From assembly GCA_035934995.1 (NCBI GenBank), contig DASYXI010000043.1, positions 1 to 64,000 of the forward strand: a DNA stretch of 64,000 bases, read 5' to 3'. Each line of letters opens with the position of its first letter. Within the stretch, counting starts at the first letter, position 1. Both the position numbers and the translations under genes were made by a program. Shown piece by piece: positions 8,055 through 15,808 of the stretch. Under the pieces are notes generated by a model. It did not search any database. It saw only the letters and a list, made by a program, of their open reading frames with translations, and was not told the DNA's origin. The stretch is from REEB95 sp035934995 (GTDB lineage: Bacteria; Pseudomonadota; Alphaproteobacteria; ATCC43930; CGMCC-115725).

Positions 8055-8486
8055 TTACTTCGTGACGCGCTTCTTGGCTTCGTCGCGAATCTCTTCGAAA
8101 CCTTGCGCAACGCGCTTGGCGACGACGTCGAAAGCTTCGGTGTTGGCCTTGGCGAGCAGCAACGCCAGCTCGCGGGTATTGGCGAGGCTGCGTTCGAACG
8201 TCTGCTTCAACAGCTCGGCCTGCTTGGCGATGCGCTCTTCCGGCGCGGTCGGCTGCACGATTTCGCGCAGCACCGTCGAGACTTCGTCGATTGCCTCGCG
8301 GGCGATTTCGGCTTGGCGGCGGGCAACGGCCTGCACGCCTTCGACCGCAAGCTGATTGGCCTGGGTCAGCGCTTCGATGTTCTTGCGCTGGCAGACGAGC
8401 ACCGCCTCGACGTCGAAGCCGGGCAACGTGAAGCCGGCAAACGCCTTGCTGAAGTCCGTATCCAGGAAAGTCTGTCGGCTATCCAT
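8055..8486 (-). CDS. Phasin family protein
   Basis: Phasins coat polyhydroxyalkanoate granules and control their size and number. The 143-residue product starts MDSRQTFLDTDFSKAFAGFTLPGFDVEAVL and then is almost wholly amphipathic helix: VCQRKNIEALTQANQLAVEG matches the start of the phasin_2 core, followed by QAVARRQAEIAREAIDEV and the Lys/Glu-rich tail EEIRDEAKKRVTK. No membrane segment or cofactor motif is present. A promoter and PhaR-like operator lie directly upstream (8517-8565). phaC, phaB and phaR are not in the window. Confidence 0.88.
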   Translation of the reverse strand: MDSRQTFLDTDFSKAFAGFTLPGFDVEAVLVCQRKNIEALTQANQLAVEGVQAVARRQAEIAREAIDEVSTVLREIVQPTAPEERIAKQAELLKQTFERSLANTRELALLLAKANTEAFDVVAKRVAQGFEEIRDEAKKRVTK

Positions 8487-8516
8487 GTCTGGGTCCTCGG
8501 TTGGAGTGGAGCTCTA

Positions 8517-8565
8517 TGCTGCACTGCACAATAAGGAATATGACCCCTCCACCAGAGGCCGTCAA
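8517..8565 (-). promoter_or_regulatory. Phasin promoter with PhaR-like operator
   Basis: Read on the minus strand, TTGACG (8565-8560) and CATATT (8542-8537) are spaced by exactly 17 bases, a good sigma-70-type pair. Six bases downstream lies TTGTGCAGTGCAGCA (8531-8517), with core TGC-N3-GCA. This resembles the CTGC-N3-GCAG sites described for the polyhydroxyalkanoate-sensing repressor PhaR, and its position over the expected start site fits repression. The match is by eye and PhaR itself is not in the window. Confidence 0.5.
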
Positions 8566-8641
8566 GGGCCATAAATGCCGCCTAGGCCGATTTTTGCGGC
8601 GCAACAATATTTCAATATAAGTTCAATAAAAACCGGCGCCG

Positions 8642-9247
8642 CTAAAGGCCCAGAAGCGGCTCGATCAGCGATAGGCGGCGGTCGAGCGCCGCCATGGTCT
8701 TATCGAGATCCTGGCTTTCATCTCGCAGGAACACCGCGAGAACGGAGGCATAGGCCACAAGCAGGATCCGCCGCTTGGCCAAACCCGCCACGCCCGCGGT
8801 CGGCACACCGGCGGCCTCGAGCATCCACCCCATCGACGCCAACAGCCGCTTCAAGGCGAGCAGCGCGGCGGGATCGCCGAGACTGTCCCAGGCCATCGAG
8901 CGGATCGCCTTGCGGTGCGGCTTCATGGCCTCGAACCGCCGCATCAGCCGATCGAACAGCCGATCCTTCGGCTTTTCATCTTTGTCCGCTGCCGGACCAG
9001 CGAGCGCGATCCGATCGAAATGCCGGACGCACGCTGCGAGAATGGCGCCGCGCGAGCGCAAATGGCCGTGGAGATCGGCCAGCGACAGCCCGGCCGCGCC
9101 AGCGATGTCGCTCAGCGTCGTCCGGCGCCAGCCCTTGCTGTCCGCCAAGTCGAGCGCCGCTTCGACCACACGGCTTTCGACACCGCCCGCGGCACTCAGC
9201 GGCCGCGGCGTGGCGCGTTTGGACGCGGTTTTACGGCCTCTCGCCAT
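8642..9247 (-). CDS. TetR-like transcriptional regulator
   Basis: The 201-residue protein has a basic N-terminus and then a TetR-type helix-turn-helix: VVEAALDLADSKGWRRTTLSDIAGAAGLSLADLHGHLRSRGAILAA spans about residues 25-70, where the W-TTLSDIA-AAGLS-L core is the usual recognition segment. The all-helical C-terminal part contains RRFEAMKPHRKAIRSMAWDSLG and no recognisable ligand site. COQ9-like proteins share the fold, but the COQ9 motifs are not seen. A 13-base inverted repeat sits just upstream of the start. Target genes are unknown. Confidence 0.75.
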   Translation of the reverse strand: MARGRKTASKRATPRPLSAAGGVESRVVEAALDLADSKGWRRTTLSDIAGAAGLSLADLHGHLRSRGAILAACVRHFDRIALAGPAADKDEKPKDRLFDRLMRRFEAMKPHRKAIRSMAWDSLGDPAALLALKRLLASMGWMLEAAGVPTAGVAGLAKRRILLVAYASVLAVFLRDESQDLDKTMAALDRRLSLIEPLLGL

Positions 9248-9254
9248 GGCGACA

Positions 9255-9267
9255 GCTTAACCTAAGC
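9255..9267 (-). promoter_or_regulatory. Short inverted repeat upstream of tetR-like gene
   Basis: GCTTA-ACC-TAAGC is a perfect 5-3-5 inverted repeat beginning eight bases upstream of the TetR-like start codon at 9247. Its placement would suit autorepression, but at 13 bases it is short and may be chance. Confidence 0.2.
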
Positions 9268-9298
9268 CGCGATAACCGCCAAACTGGGGTTCGAATCC

Positions 9299-10114
9299 TT
9301 ATTGTGCCAGTTCGCGCGAACGCCGCGTCGCGGCGGCGACCGCGTCGCGGATTAGCTGGGCAAAACCGTTGCCGGCCATCAACACGTCGAGCGCGGCGCG
9401 CGTCGTGCCGCTCGGGCTGGTCACCGCCTCGCGGAGTTGCGCCGGCCGGTGTTCGGCGATGCGCGCGAGCTCGCCAGCGCCGGCGACTGTGGCAATCGCC
9501 AACCGATGCGCGAGCGTGGGCGAGAGTCCTTGTGCCTCGGCGGCCTCGGTCAGACATTCGATGAAGAGGAAAACATAAGCCGGCCCGCTGCCCGAAACCG
9601 CCGTCACGGCGTCGAGCATGCTTTCGTCGTCGACCCAGGCGATCTCGCCAACCGCACCAAGCAGTTTCCCGCACAAGGTCCGCGCCGCGGCGCTCACCGA
9701 CGATCCGGCGCAGGCGACCGTGATGCCGCGACCGATGGCAGCGGGCGTGTTCGGCATCGCGCGCACCAGCGCGGCATCCGCTCCGAGATGGCGTGCCATG
9801 CCGCCAAGCGTTTTGCCGGCGGCAATCGACAGCATCACCGTGCCGGCGTCGGCAAATCGGCGATAGGCCGGCACGACGGCGTCGAAGGCTTGCGGCTTCA
9901 CGGCGAACACCACCGCCGCCGGCTTGAGTGTGCGCGGCAGTTGATCGGGCGTGGTGTAATAGCGCGCGCCGCGCGCGCGGTGCGCGGGCGACGGTTCGAC
10001 GACATGGAAAGATCCGCCGACGCGTTTGCGGATCCAGCCGGTCAGCAACGCGCTGCCCATCTTGCCGCAACCGACCAGCAGCACCGCCGCTGAACGGGGG
10101 CGTCGACCGCTCAC
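9299..10114 (-). CDS. proC: Pyrroline-5-carboxylate reductase
   Basis: ProC reduces 1-pyrroline-5-carboxylate to proline with NAD(P)H. Starting from the GTG at 10114, which overlaps the stop of the YbjN gene as GTGA, the protein is 271 residues, the usual size. The nucleotide-binding turn GCGKMG (15-20), the AVKPQ segment, RAMPNTPA and the family signature SPSGTTRAALDVL are all visible. A longer frame reaches upstream to 10213 but would lie within the YbjN gene and add an atypical Arg-rich tail. The coupling to YbjN is conserved in many alphaproteobacteria as far as I recall. Confidence 0.94.
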   Translation of the reverse strand: MSGRRPRSAAVLLVGCGKMGSALLTGWIRKRVGGSFHVVEPSPAHRARGARYYTTPDQLPRTLKPAAVVFAVKPQAFDAVVPAYRRFADAGTVMLSIAAGKTLGGMARHLGADAALVRAMPNTPAAIGRGITVACAGSSVSAAARTLCGKLLGAVGEIAWVDDESMLDAVTAVSGSGPAYVFLFIECLTEAAEAQGLSPTLAHRLAIATVAGAGELARIAEHRPAQLREAVTSPSGTTRAALDVLMAGNGFAQLIRDAVAAATRRSRELAQ

Positions 10115-10611
10115 GCCTCGCCGACCGGATCGATCATCGCCGACGCGATCGCCTCGTGCGCCGATTTGCCACCCCAGACGACGAGCTGGAACGCGGGATA
10201 GAAGCGCTCGCATTCGGCCAGTGAGATGTCCACCAGATCCTCGATCTGTTCGACGCTAACGCCGTGCGCGCCGCGCAGCAGCACGCCCTGGCGGAAGGCG
10301 GGACTTTTATCGTCGGCGAAATCGAAATGGCCAATCCACAGCCGCTCGTTGACCACCGCCAACAGCTCGTGCGCGGCGGGACGTCGGCCGCGCGGCACCT
10401 TGAGCTCGAAGCTGCAGGAATATTGCAGGGCGGTGACCGATGGCTCCCAGACGAAATGCAGACGATAGGAGCACCACCGGCCCGCCACCTCGATCACCAT
10501 TTCGTCGTCGCCCGTGCGGTCGTGCGGCCAAGCATTGGCCTGCACGATTTCCTCGACCAGATCGATGGGATTGGCGCCAGCGACCGGGGTTTCGAGCGAC
10601 AGTGCCGTCAT
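10111..10611 (-). CDS. YbjN domain-containing protein
   Basis: This 166-residue soluble protein matches the YbjN family, which resembles type III secretion chaperones in fold and has no settled biochemical role. Recognisable segments are NPIDLVEEIVQANAWPHDR, the central WCSYRLHFVWEPS and the C-terminal QIEDLVDISLAECERFYPAF with VVWGGKSAHEA. AAGGAGGG lies just before the ATG. It is translationally coupled to proC. No signal peptide or metal motif is present. Confidence 0.82.
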   Translation of the reverse strand: MTALSLETPVAGANPIDLVEEIVQANAWPHDRTGDDEMVIEVAGRWCSYRLHFVWEPSVTALQYSCSFELKVPRGRRPAAHELLAVVNERLWIGHFDFADDKSPAFRQGVLLRGAHGVSVEQIEDLVDISLAECERFYPAFQLVVWGGKSAHEAIASAMIDPVGEA

Positions 10612-10625
10612 CCGCCCTCCTTGGC

Positions 10626-10668
10626 GGCGGGGCGGAGATTTCGACTAATGGTGTGGAGTCTCCCCGCC
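10626..10668 (-). promoter_or_regulatory. Imperfect hairpin ahead of the YbjN gene
   Basis: GGCGGGG (10626-10632) pairs with CCCCGCC (10662-10668), and AGA with TCT inside it, leaving a CGG bulge and a 20-base loop. It lies in the 136-base gap between the UbiK-like and YbjN genes, so it may end transcription of the former or structure the leader of the latter. No T-run follows. Confidence 0.25.
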
Positions 10669-10747
10669 AACCACTATGGCTAATCTGCCAAATGGTTTCG
10701 AGCCGACGCAAGCATCGAATGACGGAAAACTGTGGAGGACTCGCGTC

Positions 10748-11062
10748 CTAGTGCGATTTGCCGCGGGCGCCAGCGCGCCGACGTGCCCGTATCGACCCCG
10801 ACTTGCGCGACGCACCGCCGGTCTTCCGGCCTTCGAGCGCATCGAGCCGCGCGCCCAAGACTTCCTGCTCGCGCCGCGCCTTGGCGGCCATGGCCTGAAC
10901 CGCCTCGAACTCCTCGCGTCGGACCAAATTCATGCGTGAAAGGACCCGATCGACCTGATCCTTGACCCGGGCCTCAAGCTCGTCGCGCAGGCCGACAAAC
11001 GCGCCGGCGGCGCCTTGCGCGACGCGGGCGAAATCCTCGAACAAGCGGTTGTTGGCTGCCAT
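10748..11062 (-). CDS. UbiK/BMFP-type accessory factor
   Basis: The protein begins MAANNRLFEDFARVAQGAAG and contains a predicted coiled coil, EELEARVKDQVDRVLSRMNLVRREEF followed by VQAMAAKARREQEVLGARLDALE, then a basic tail. This layout matches the BMFP/YqiC family, called UbiK where it supports aerobic ubiquinone synthesis. The ATG at 11062 is chosen because AAGGAG lies about nine bases upstream; a longer frame to 11098 has no such support. The product is 104 residues. It diverges from hldD. A role in ubiquinone synthesis here is inferred from family only. Confidence 0.78.
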   Translation of the reverse strand: MAANNRLFEDFARVAQGAAGAFVGLRDELEARVKDQVDRVLSRMNLVRREEFEAVQAMAAKARREQEVLGARLDALEGRKTGGASRKSGSIRARRRAGARGKSH

Positions 11063-11142
11063 TCCCGTGTCTCCTTTACGGTCAACATAAGCAGGCACGC
11101 GGCCGAGGAACAGGCTATAACACCGCCCGCAGGAAACCAGCC

Positions 11143-12126
11143 ATGATCGTCGTCACCGGCGGCGCCGGCTTCATCGGGTCGAATCTGGTTGCCGCGCTCG
11201 AGGAACGAGCCGCCGGCGACATCGTTGTGTCCGACTTCCTCGGCCAGGAGGAAAAGTGGCGCAACCTGGCCAAGCGCGAGCTGGCGGCGGTGATTCCGCC
11301 CGACCGGCTGTTCGACTATCTCGACGACCACGCCGCCGAAATCGAGGCGATCTTCCATATGGGCGCCATCTCGGCGACCACCGAGCGCGACGTCGATCTG
11401 ATCGTCGCCAGCAATTTCGCGCTGTCGCAGCGGCTGTGGGATTGGTGCACGCAACATCAGACGCGGCTGATCTATGCCTCGTCGGCGGCGACCTACGGCG
11501 ACGGCAGCGCCGGATTCGACGACGACCTCACGCCCGCCGCCTTGGCCAAGCTGCGGCCGCTCAACGCCTATGGCTGGTCGAAGCATCTGTTCGACCGCCG
11601 CGTCGCGCGCCTCGTCGCCGGCAACGCCCCGCGGCCGAAGCAGTGGGCGGGACTCAAGTTTTTCAACGTCTACGGGCCGAACGAGTACCACAAAGGCACG
11701 ATGCAGAGCGTCGTCGCGCACATCTATCCGCGCGCCAAGGCCGGCGCGCCGGCGCGGCTGTTCAAATCGCACAATCCGGCCTATCCCGACGGCGGCCAGA
11801 AGCGCGACTTCGTCTATGTGCGTGATTGCGTCGCGTTGATGCTGTGGCTCTACGATCATCCGAGCGTCAACGGCCTGTTCAACGCCGGCACCGGCAAGGC
11901 GCGTAGCTTCGCGGACCTGGCGGCCGCGGTATATCGCGCACTTGGCCGCGAACCGAAGATCGAGTACGTCGACACGCCCGCCGAGATCCGCGACAAGTAC
12001 CAATACTTCACCGAGGCGCGGATGAACCGCGCGCGCGCCGCCGGCTTTGCCGCGCCGGCAACCGAGCTCGAGGACGGCGTCCGGCACTACGTCCAGACCT
12101 ATCTCGCCGCCGATCCATATCGCTGA
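11143..12126 (+). CDS. hldD: ADP-L-glycero-D-manno-heptose-6-epimerase
   Basis: HldD epimerises ADP-D-glycero-D-manno-heptose to the L-glycero form used in the LPS inner core. The 327-residue short-chain dehydrogenase-type protein has the NADP-binding TGGAGFIGSN (5-14), ASSAATYG (113-120), the catalytic Y143-x3-K147 (YGWSK) and the enzyme-specific FNVYGPNEYHKGTMQSVV and QKRDFVYVRD segments. TATAAC at about 11117-11122 and CAGGAAA before the ATG could be its promoter and ribosome-binding site. It shows that the host makes heptose-containing LPS. Confidence 0.95.
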   Translation: MIVVTGGAGFIGSNLVAALEERAAGDIVVSDFLGQEEKWRNLAKRELAAVIPPDRLFDYLDDHAAEIEAIFHMGAISATTERDVDLIVASNFALSQRLWDWCTQHQTRLIYASSAATYGDGSAGFDDDLTPAALAKLRPLNAYGWSKHLFDRRVARLVAGNAPRPKQWAGLKFFNVYGPNEYHKGTMQSVVAHIYPRAKAGAPARLFKSHNPAYPDGGQKRDFVYVRDCVALMLWLYDHPSVNGLFNAGTGKARSFADLAAAVYRALGREPKIEYVDTPAEIRDKYQYFTEARMNRARAAGFAAPATELEDGVRHYVQTYLAADPYR

Positions 12127-12141
12127 GGGCTGCCGTCGTTC

Positions 12142-12945
12142 ATGCTGGCGATTCCGTTTCCTCCGCTCAATCCGATTGCGCTGTCGCTCGGCCCGTTCGT
12201 CGTCCGCTGGTACGCCCTCGCCTACATCGCCGGGCTGGTGATCGGTTGGCGTTATTGCATGTGGATCGCATCGCAGCCGCCGCGCGTTGCGCGGCGCGAG
12301 GACATCGACGATTTCCTGGTGTGGGCGACGCTCGGCGTCATCATCGGTGGCCGCACCGGGTATGTCCTTTTCTATCGGCCGGAATTCTATTTCGCCAATC
12401 CGAACGAGATCCTCAAGCTGTGGCATGGCGGCATGTCGTTTCACGGCGGCGCGCTCGGCGTGCTCGTCGCCATTTGGCTGTTCGTCCGGCAGCGCAAGCT
12501 CAAGTTCCTCGCGTTTGCCGACATCATCGCGCCGGCCGTGCCGATGGGCCTGTTCTTCGGCCGCATCGCCAATTTCATCAACGACGAGCTCTGGGGCCGG
12601 GTCACCGACGTGCCGTGGGCGATGGTCTTTCCGTCAGACCCCGACCATCTGCCGCGCCATCCGAGCCAACTCTACGAAGCGACGCTCGAAGGCCTTGTGC
12701 TGTTCTTGATCCTGTTCTTCGTCATGCGCCGCACCGATGCACGGCAACGGCCAGGCACGCTGGCCGGCACGTTCCTGATCGGCTATGGCGTGGCGCGGAT
12801 CATCGGCGAATGCTTCCGTCAGCCCGATGCCAATCTGAACTTCATCTTCTGGGACGTGACCATGGGTCAGATCTTGTCAGTGCCCGTATTGATCCTGGGC
12901 ATTTGGCTCCTGTGGTACGCGCGGCGACAGCCGAAGCAGGCGTGA
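12142..12945 (+). CDS. lgt: Phosphatidylglycerol--prolipoprotein diacylglyceryl transferase
   Basis: Lgt is the inner-membrane enzyme that moves diacylglycerol from phosphatidylglycerol to the lipobox cysteine of prolipoproteins. The 267-residue protein has seven hydrophobic segments, the HGG motif near residue 101 and the family signature GRIANFINDELWGR (140-153). Several lipoproteins in this window (14815, 42372, 47283) would be its substrates. Its stop overlaps the GTG of the next gene as GTGA. Confidence 0.96.
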   Translation: MLAIPFPPLNPIALSLGPFVVRWYALAYIAGLVIGWRYCMWIASQPPRVARREDIDDFLVWATLGVIIGGRTGYVLFYRPEFYFANPNEILKLWHGGMSFHGGALGVLVAIWLFVRQRKLKFLAFADIIAPAVPMGLFFGRIANFINDELWGRVTDVPWAMVFPSDPDHLPRHPSQLYEATLEGLVLFLILFFVMRRTDARQRPGTLAGTFLIGYGVARIIGECFRQPDANLNFIFWDVTMGQILSVPVLILGIWLLWYARRQPKQA

Positions 12946-14009
12946 GCACGACGCCGCTGCTCGAATATCTGTGCGGACTGATCCGCGCCGGCGGACCGCT
13001 GACGGTCGAACGCTACATGGAAATCGCGCTGTGGCACCCGCAATGGGGCTACTACGCGACGCATTCGCCGGTCGGCGCACGCGGCGATTTCATCACCGCA
13101 CCCGAAATCAGCCAGGTCTTTGGCGAACTGATCGGACTCTGGCTGACCGATCTCTGGCAGCGAAGCGGCGCGCCCGATCCGGTGATCGTCTGCGAACTCG
13201 GCCCCGGCAAGGGCACGTTGATGGCCGACTTGCTGCGGGCCGCCGCGACGGTCCAGGCGTTCCGGCGTGCCATCCACGTACACTTGGTTGAGACCAGCAT
13301 GACACTGCGCGCGGTGCAGGCCGATGCTCTGCACGCGGCAACGCCGACCTGGCACGAATCGCTGATGACCGTGCCGGCGGGTCCGCTTCTGCTGGTCGCC
13401 AACGAATTCCTCGACGCGCTGCCGATCCGCCAATTCGAGCGCCAAGCCGACGGCTGGCACGAGCGGTGTGTCGGTCTCGCCGCACGCAGCGATCTAGCGT
13501 TCGTCGACGGTCCGAAACTTTCCGCCGAGGGCCTCGCCGTTTGGCCCGCCGGGAGCGTCGCCGAGCACCGGCCGGCGGCGCGAATCTTGGCGCGCGATCT
13601 CGGCCAGCGCCTCGCGCAACACGGCGGTGCGGCGCTGTTCATCGATTACGGCTATTTCCCGCCGGCGCCGGGCGACACGTTGCAAGCGGTTGTGCGCCAT
13701 CAAAGGCACGCGCCGCTGCGCGATCCCGGCACCGCCGATCTCACGGCGCATGTCGACTTTGCCGATTTCGCCGCGGCGGCGACCGCCAGCGGCGCGCACA
13801 CTTGGGGGCCGGTATCGCAGGCGCGATTCCTCAAGGCGCTCGGCATCGACGCCCGCGGATGCCGCCTCGCCGCCGGCAAGGGCGCGCAACAGCAGGCGCA
13901 GATCGAATCGGGCTGCCGCCGCTTGCTTGACGAGACGCAAATGGGCACCTTGTTCAAGGTGCTGGCCTTGACCGGCCGCGATGTGCCGACGCCCGCCGGC
14001 TTCGATTGA
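12942..14009 (+). CDS. SAM-dependent methyltransferase, MidA/NDUFAF7 family
   Basis: The 355-residue protein starts at a GTG overlapping lgt. It has RYMEIALWHPQWGYYATHSP and GARGDFITAPEISQVFGELIG near the N-terminus, the SAM-binding CELGPGKGTLMADLLRA (about 83-99), NEFLDALPIRQF and FIDYGYFPP, all hallmarks of the MidA (formerly DUF185) family. In mitochondria NDUFAF7 methylates a complex I arginine early in assembly; a similar role here is inference. The frame remains open upstream inside lgt, so the start rests on the overlap and on family N-termini. Confidence 0.88.
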   Translation: MSTTPLLEYLCGLIRAGGPLTVERYMEIALWHPQWGYYATHSPVGARGDFITAPEISQVFGELIGLWLTDLWQRSGAPDPVIVCELGPGKGTLMADLLRAAATVQAFRRAIHVHLVETSMTLRAVQADALHAATPTWHESLMTVPAGPLLLVANEFLDALPIRQFERQADGWHERCVGLAARSDLAFVDGPKLSAEGLAVWPAGSVAEHRPAARILARDLGQRLAQHGGAALFIDYGYFPPAPGDTLQAVVRHQRHAPLRDPGTADLTAHVDFADFAAAATASGAHTWGPVSQARFLKALGIDARGCRLAAGKGAQQQAQIESGCRRLLDETQMGTLFKVLALTGRDVPTPAGFD

Positions 14010-14014
14010 CGCGC

Positions 14015-14779
14015 ATGATCCGTCTCGACGTTTTCGCCTCGGCTCCCGTCCGCCACGCGTTCTTCACGCGCGCCGGCGGCGTGAGCGAAGGGGTTTGCGC
14101 CTCGCTCAACTGCGGCTTCACGGCGACGGACGATGCCGCGCGGGTCAGCGAGAATCGGGCGCGGGCGATGCACGCCCTCGACCTGGCGCCCGACCGTCTC
14201 GCCACCGCCAAGCAGGTGCACGGCGCCGAAGCGCTGGTGGTCGAGACGCCGTGGCCGCAAACGGCGTTGCCGCGCGCCGACGCGCTGGTGACGCGCGTGC
14301 CGGGCGTGGCGCTCGGCATCCTGACGGCCGATTGCGTGCCGATCCTGTTCGCCGATCCGGGGGCGCGCGTGATCGGCGCCGCGCATGCTGGCTGGCGCGG
14401 CGCGCTCTCTGGCGTGATCGAGGCGACGGTGGCGGCAATGGAAGATCTCGGCGCGTCGGCGCAGCGCACGGTCGCCGCCATCGGACCGGCGATCGCCCAG
14501 GCCTCGTACGAAGTCGGCCCCGAATTTCCGCGCCGCTTTCTGGCGCAAGACCCCAGCAATTCGATCTTCTTCGTGCCGTCGTCCAAGACGGGCCATTTCC
14601 TGTTCGACTTGAAGGGCTATGTCGCGCGGCGGTTGGCCGCGCTCGGCATCGGCACGGTCGCCGACGCCCAGGCCGACACCGCCGCCGAGCCGGACCGTTT
14701 TTTCTCCTATCGGCGCGCCTGCCTGCGCGGCGAACTCGGTCACGGCCTCGGCCTGTCGACCATCGCCCTCGCGCCATAG
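14015..14779 (+). CDS. pgeF: Peptidoglycan editing factor / purine nucleoside phosphorylase (laccase domain)
   Basis: Members of the YfiH/PgeF (DUF152) family bind a metal with one Cys and two His residues; reported roles are adenosine phosphorolysis/deamination and removal of mis-incorporated serine muropeptides. The 254-residue product shows AFFTRAGGVSEG (near 15), KQVHGAEAL (about 67), TADCVPILFADPG (about 103-115) and AAHAGWRG (about 121-128), together the metal-ligand set. ATG at 14015 is preferred over the TTG at 14006 that overlaps the previous stop. It is the last gene of the hldD-lgt-midA group. Confidence 0.92.
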   Translation: MIRLDVFASAPVRHAFFTRAGGVSEGVCASLNCGFTATDDAARVSENRARAMHALDLAPDRLATAKQVHGAEALVVETPWPQTALPRADALVTRVPGVALGILTADCVPILFADPGARVIGAAHAGWRGALSGVIEATVAAMEDLGASAQRTVAAIGPAIAQASYEVGPEFPRRFLAQDPSNSIFFVPSSKTGHFLFDLKGYVARRLAALGIGTVADAQADTAAEPDRFFSYRRACLRGELGHGLGLSTIALAP

Positions 14780-14814
14780 CTTTGTCGCCAACGCGACGAT
14801 AAGATCGCCGCCCG

Positions 14815-15675
14815 ATGCGCCGCTCTTGGCTTCTCGCTCTCCTGCTGTTGGCTGCCTGCAACGGCGCGCCGCCGCCGATCATGGCGCGCACCGCGCCTGC
14901 GGCGGCGCTGAGCCCGCCCGACAGCGCTGGTATCTACGTGCTGCCCGGCGAGAACGCGCCGGCGGGGGGTGCCGGCGCCTTGGCCGCGGCGATGGCGACA
15001 GCGCTGCAACAAGCCGACGTGCCGGCGAGCGCGCAATCGTCCAACCGCCAAAGCTACCGTCTGCAACCCATCGTAACCGCCACGTCCAGCCCGGATGGGC
15101 AGGCCACCATCCGCGTCGTGTGGGGGCTGCGCAACGCCGCCGGCAAAGCCGTCGGCTCGACGTCGTCGGGAACCGTCGCCGCCACCGCCGCCTGGCAGCG
15201 CGGCGACGACAAGCTGGCGGCGGCGCTTGCCGCACCAGCGGCACCGATCGTCGCCAAGCTGATCGCGGGCGATGTGTCGCCGCCGCAAGGCAGCCTCAAT
15301 CCGGTGGTCGCCCTGCGGCCGATCGCCGGCGCGCCGGGCGACGGTGACCGTTCGCTGACCCGCGCGATGAGTTCGGCGCTGACGCGCGCGAACCTGACTC
15401 TCGCCGCCGTGCCATCCGACAAAAAGGACTTCATCGTCGCCGGGACGGTCGAGGTCTCGCCGGCGAACGGACCGCAACAGCAGGTCAAGGTGACCTGGGT
15501 CCTGATGCGGCCGGACGGCAGCGAAATCGGCCGGGTCAAGCAGGAGAATGCGGTCCCCGCCGGCAGCCTCGATGGCGCCTGGGGTGACGTCGCCTATGCC
15601 GTTGCCGGCGCCGCCGCGCCCGGCGTCCGCCGCCTCATCGAAGAGGTCGGGCTGACCACCGCCAGCCACTCCTAA
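14815..15675 (+). CDS. Putative lipoprotein with two copies of one domain
   Basis: The 286-residue product has a signal peptide ending in the lipobox LLAAC (Cys at 15), so it should be lipid-anchored. After an Ala/Pro linker it contains two similar units of about 115 residues (about 37-150 and 163-280). Each runs from a YVLPGENAP/RPIAGAPGD turn through a helix with a repeated ALxxA pattern, a strand ending VVWGLRNAAG/VTWVLMRPDG, and a helix ending APIVAKLI/APGVRRLI. No known family was recognised. It precedes prs with a strong hairpin between. Function is unknown. Confidence 0.7.
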   Translation: MRRSWLLALLLLAACNGAPPPIMARTAPAAALSPPDSAGIYVLPGENAPAGGAGALAAAMATALQQADVPASAQSSNRQSYRLQPIVTATSSPDGQATIRVVWGLRNAAGKAVGSTSSGTVAATAAWQRGDDKLAAALAAPAAPIVAKLIAGDVSPPQGSLNPVVALRPIAGAPGDGDRSLTRAMSSALTRANLTLAAVPSDKKDFIVAGTVEVSPANGPQQQVKVTWVLMRPDGSEIGRVKQENAVPAGSLDGAWGDVAYAVAGAAAPGVRRLIEEVGLTTASHS

Positions 15676-15685
15676 GGCCCTGGAT

Positions 15686-15732
15686 TGCCGCGACTTTTTG
15701 CCCGCCCTGGGGCGGTCAAAGTCGTTGCGGCA
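15686..15732 (+). promoter_or_regulatory. Long imperfect hairpin between lipoprotein gene and prs
   Basis: TGCCGC pairs with GCGGCA, GACTTT with AAAGTC, and CCGCC with GGCGG around a CTGG loop, giving about 17 paired positions with small bulges. It begins 11 bases after the lipoprotein stop and ends 77 bases before the prs ATG. No T-run follows on the + strand, so it may be a weak terminator, an RNA-processing point or a prs leader structure. Confidence 0.45.
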
Positions 15733-15808
15733 GCGAAACCCCTTTGTTACATTCCGCCGCGCTTGGAGCGGCCCATCCGGGCGCACTGCCGCGGACGGCG
15801 AAACCGAC

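Noticed and set aside
9285..9309. tRNA-like T-loop GGGGTTCGAATCC near the end of proC
   Set aside because: The loop looks like a tRNA T-arm, but no matching 5' acceptor stem or anticodon arm lies in the 70 bases before it, and the region overlaps the proC 3' end. Probably chance.
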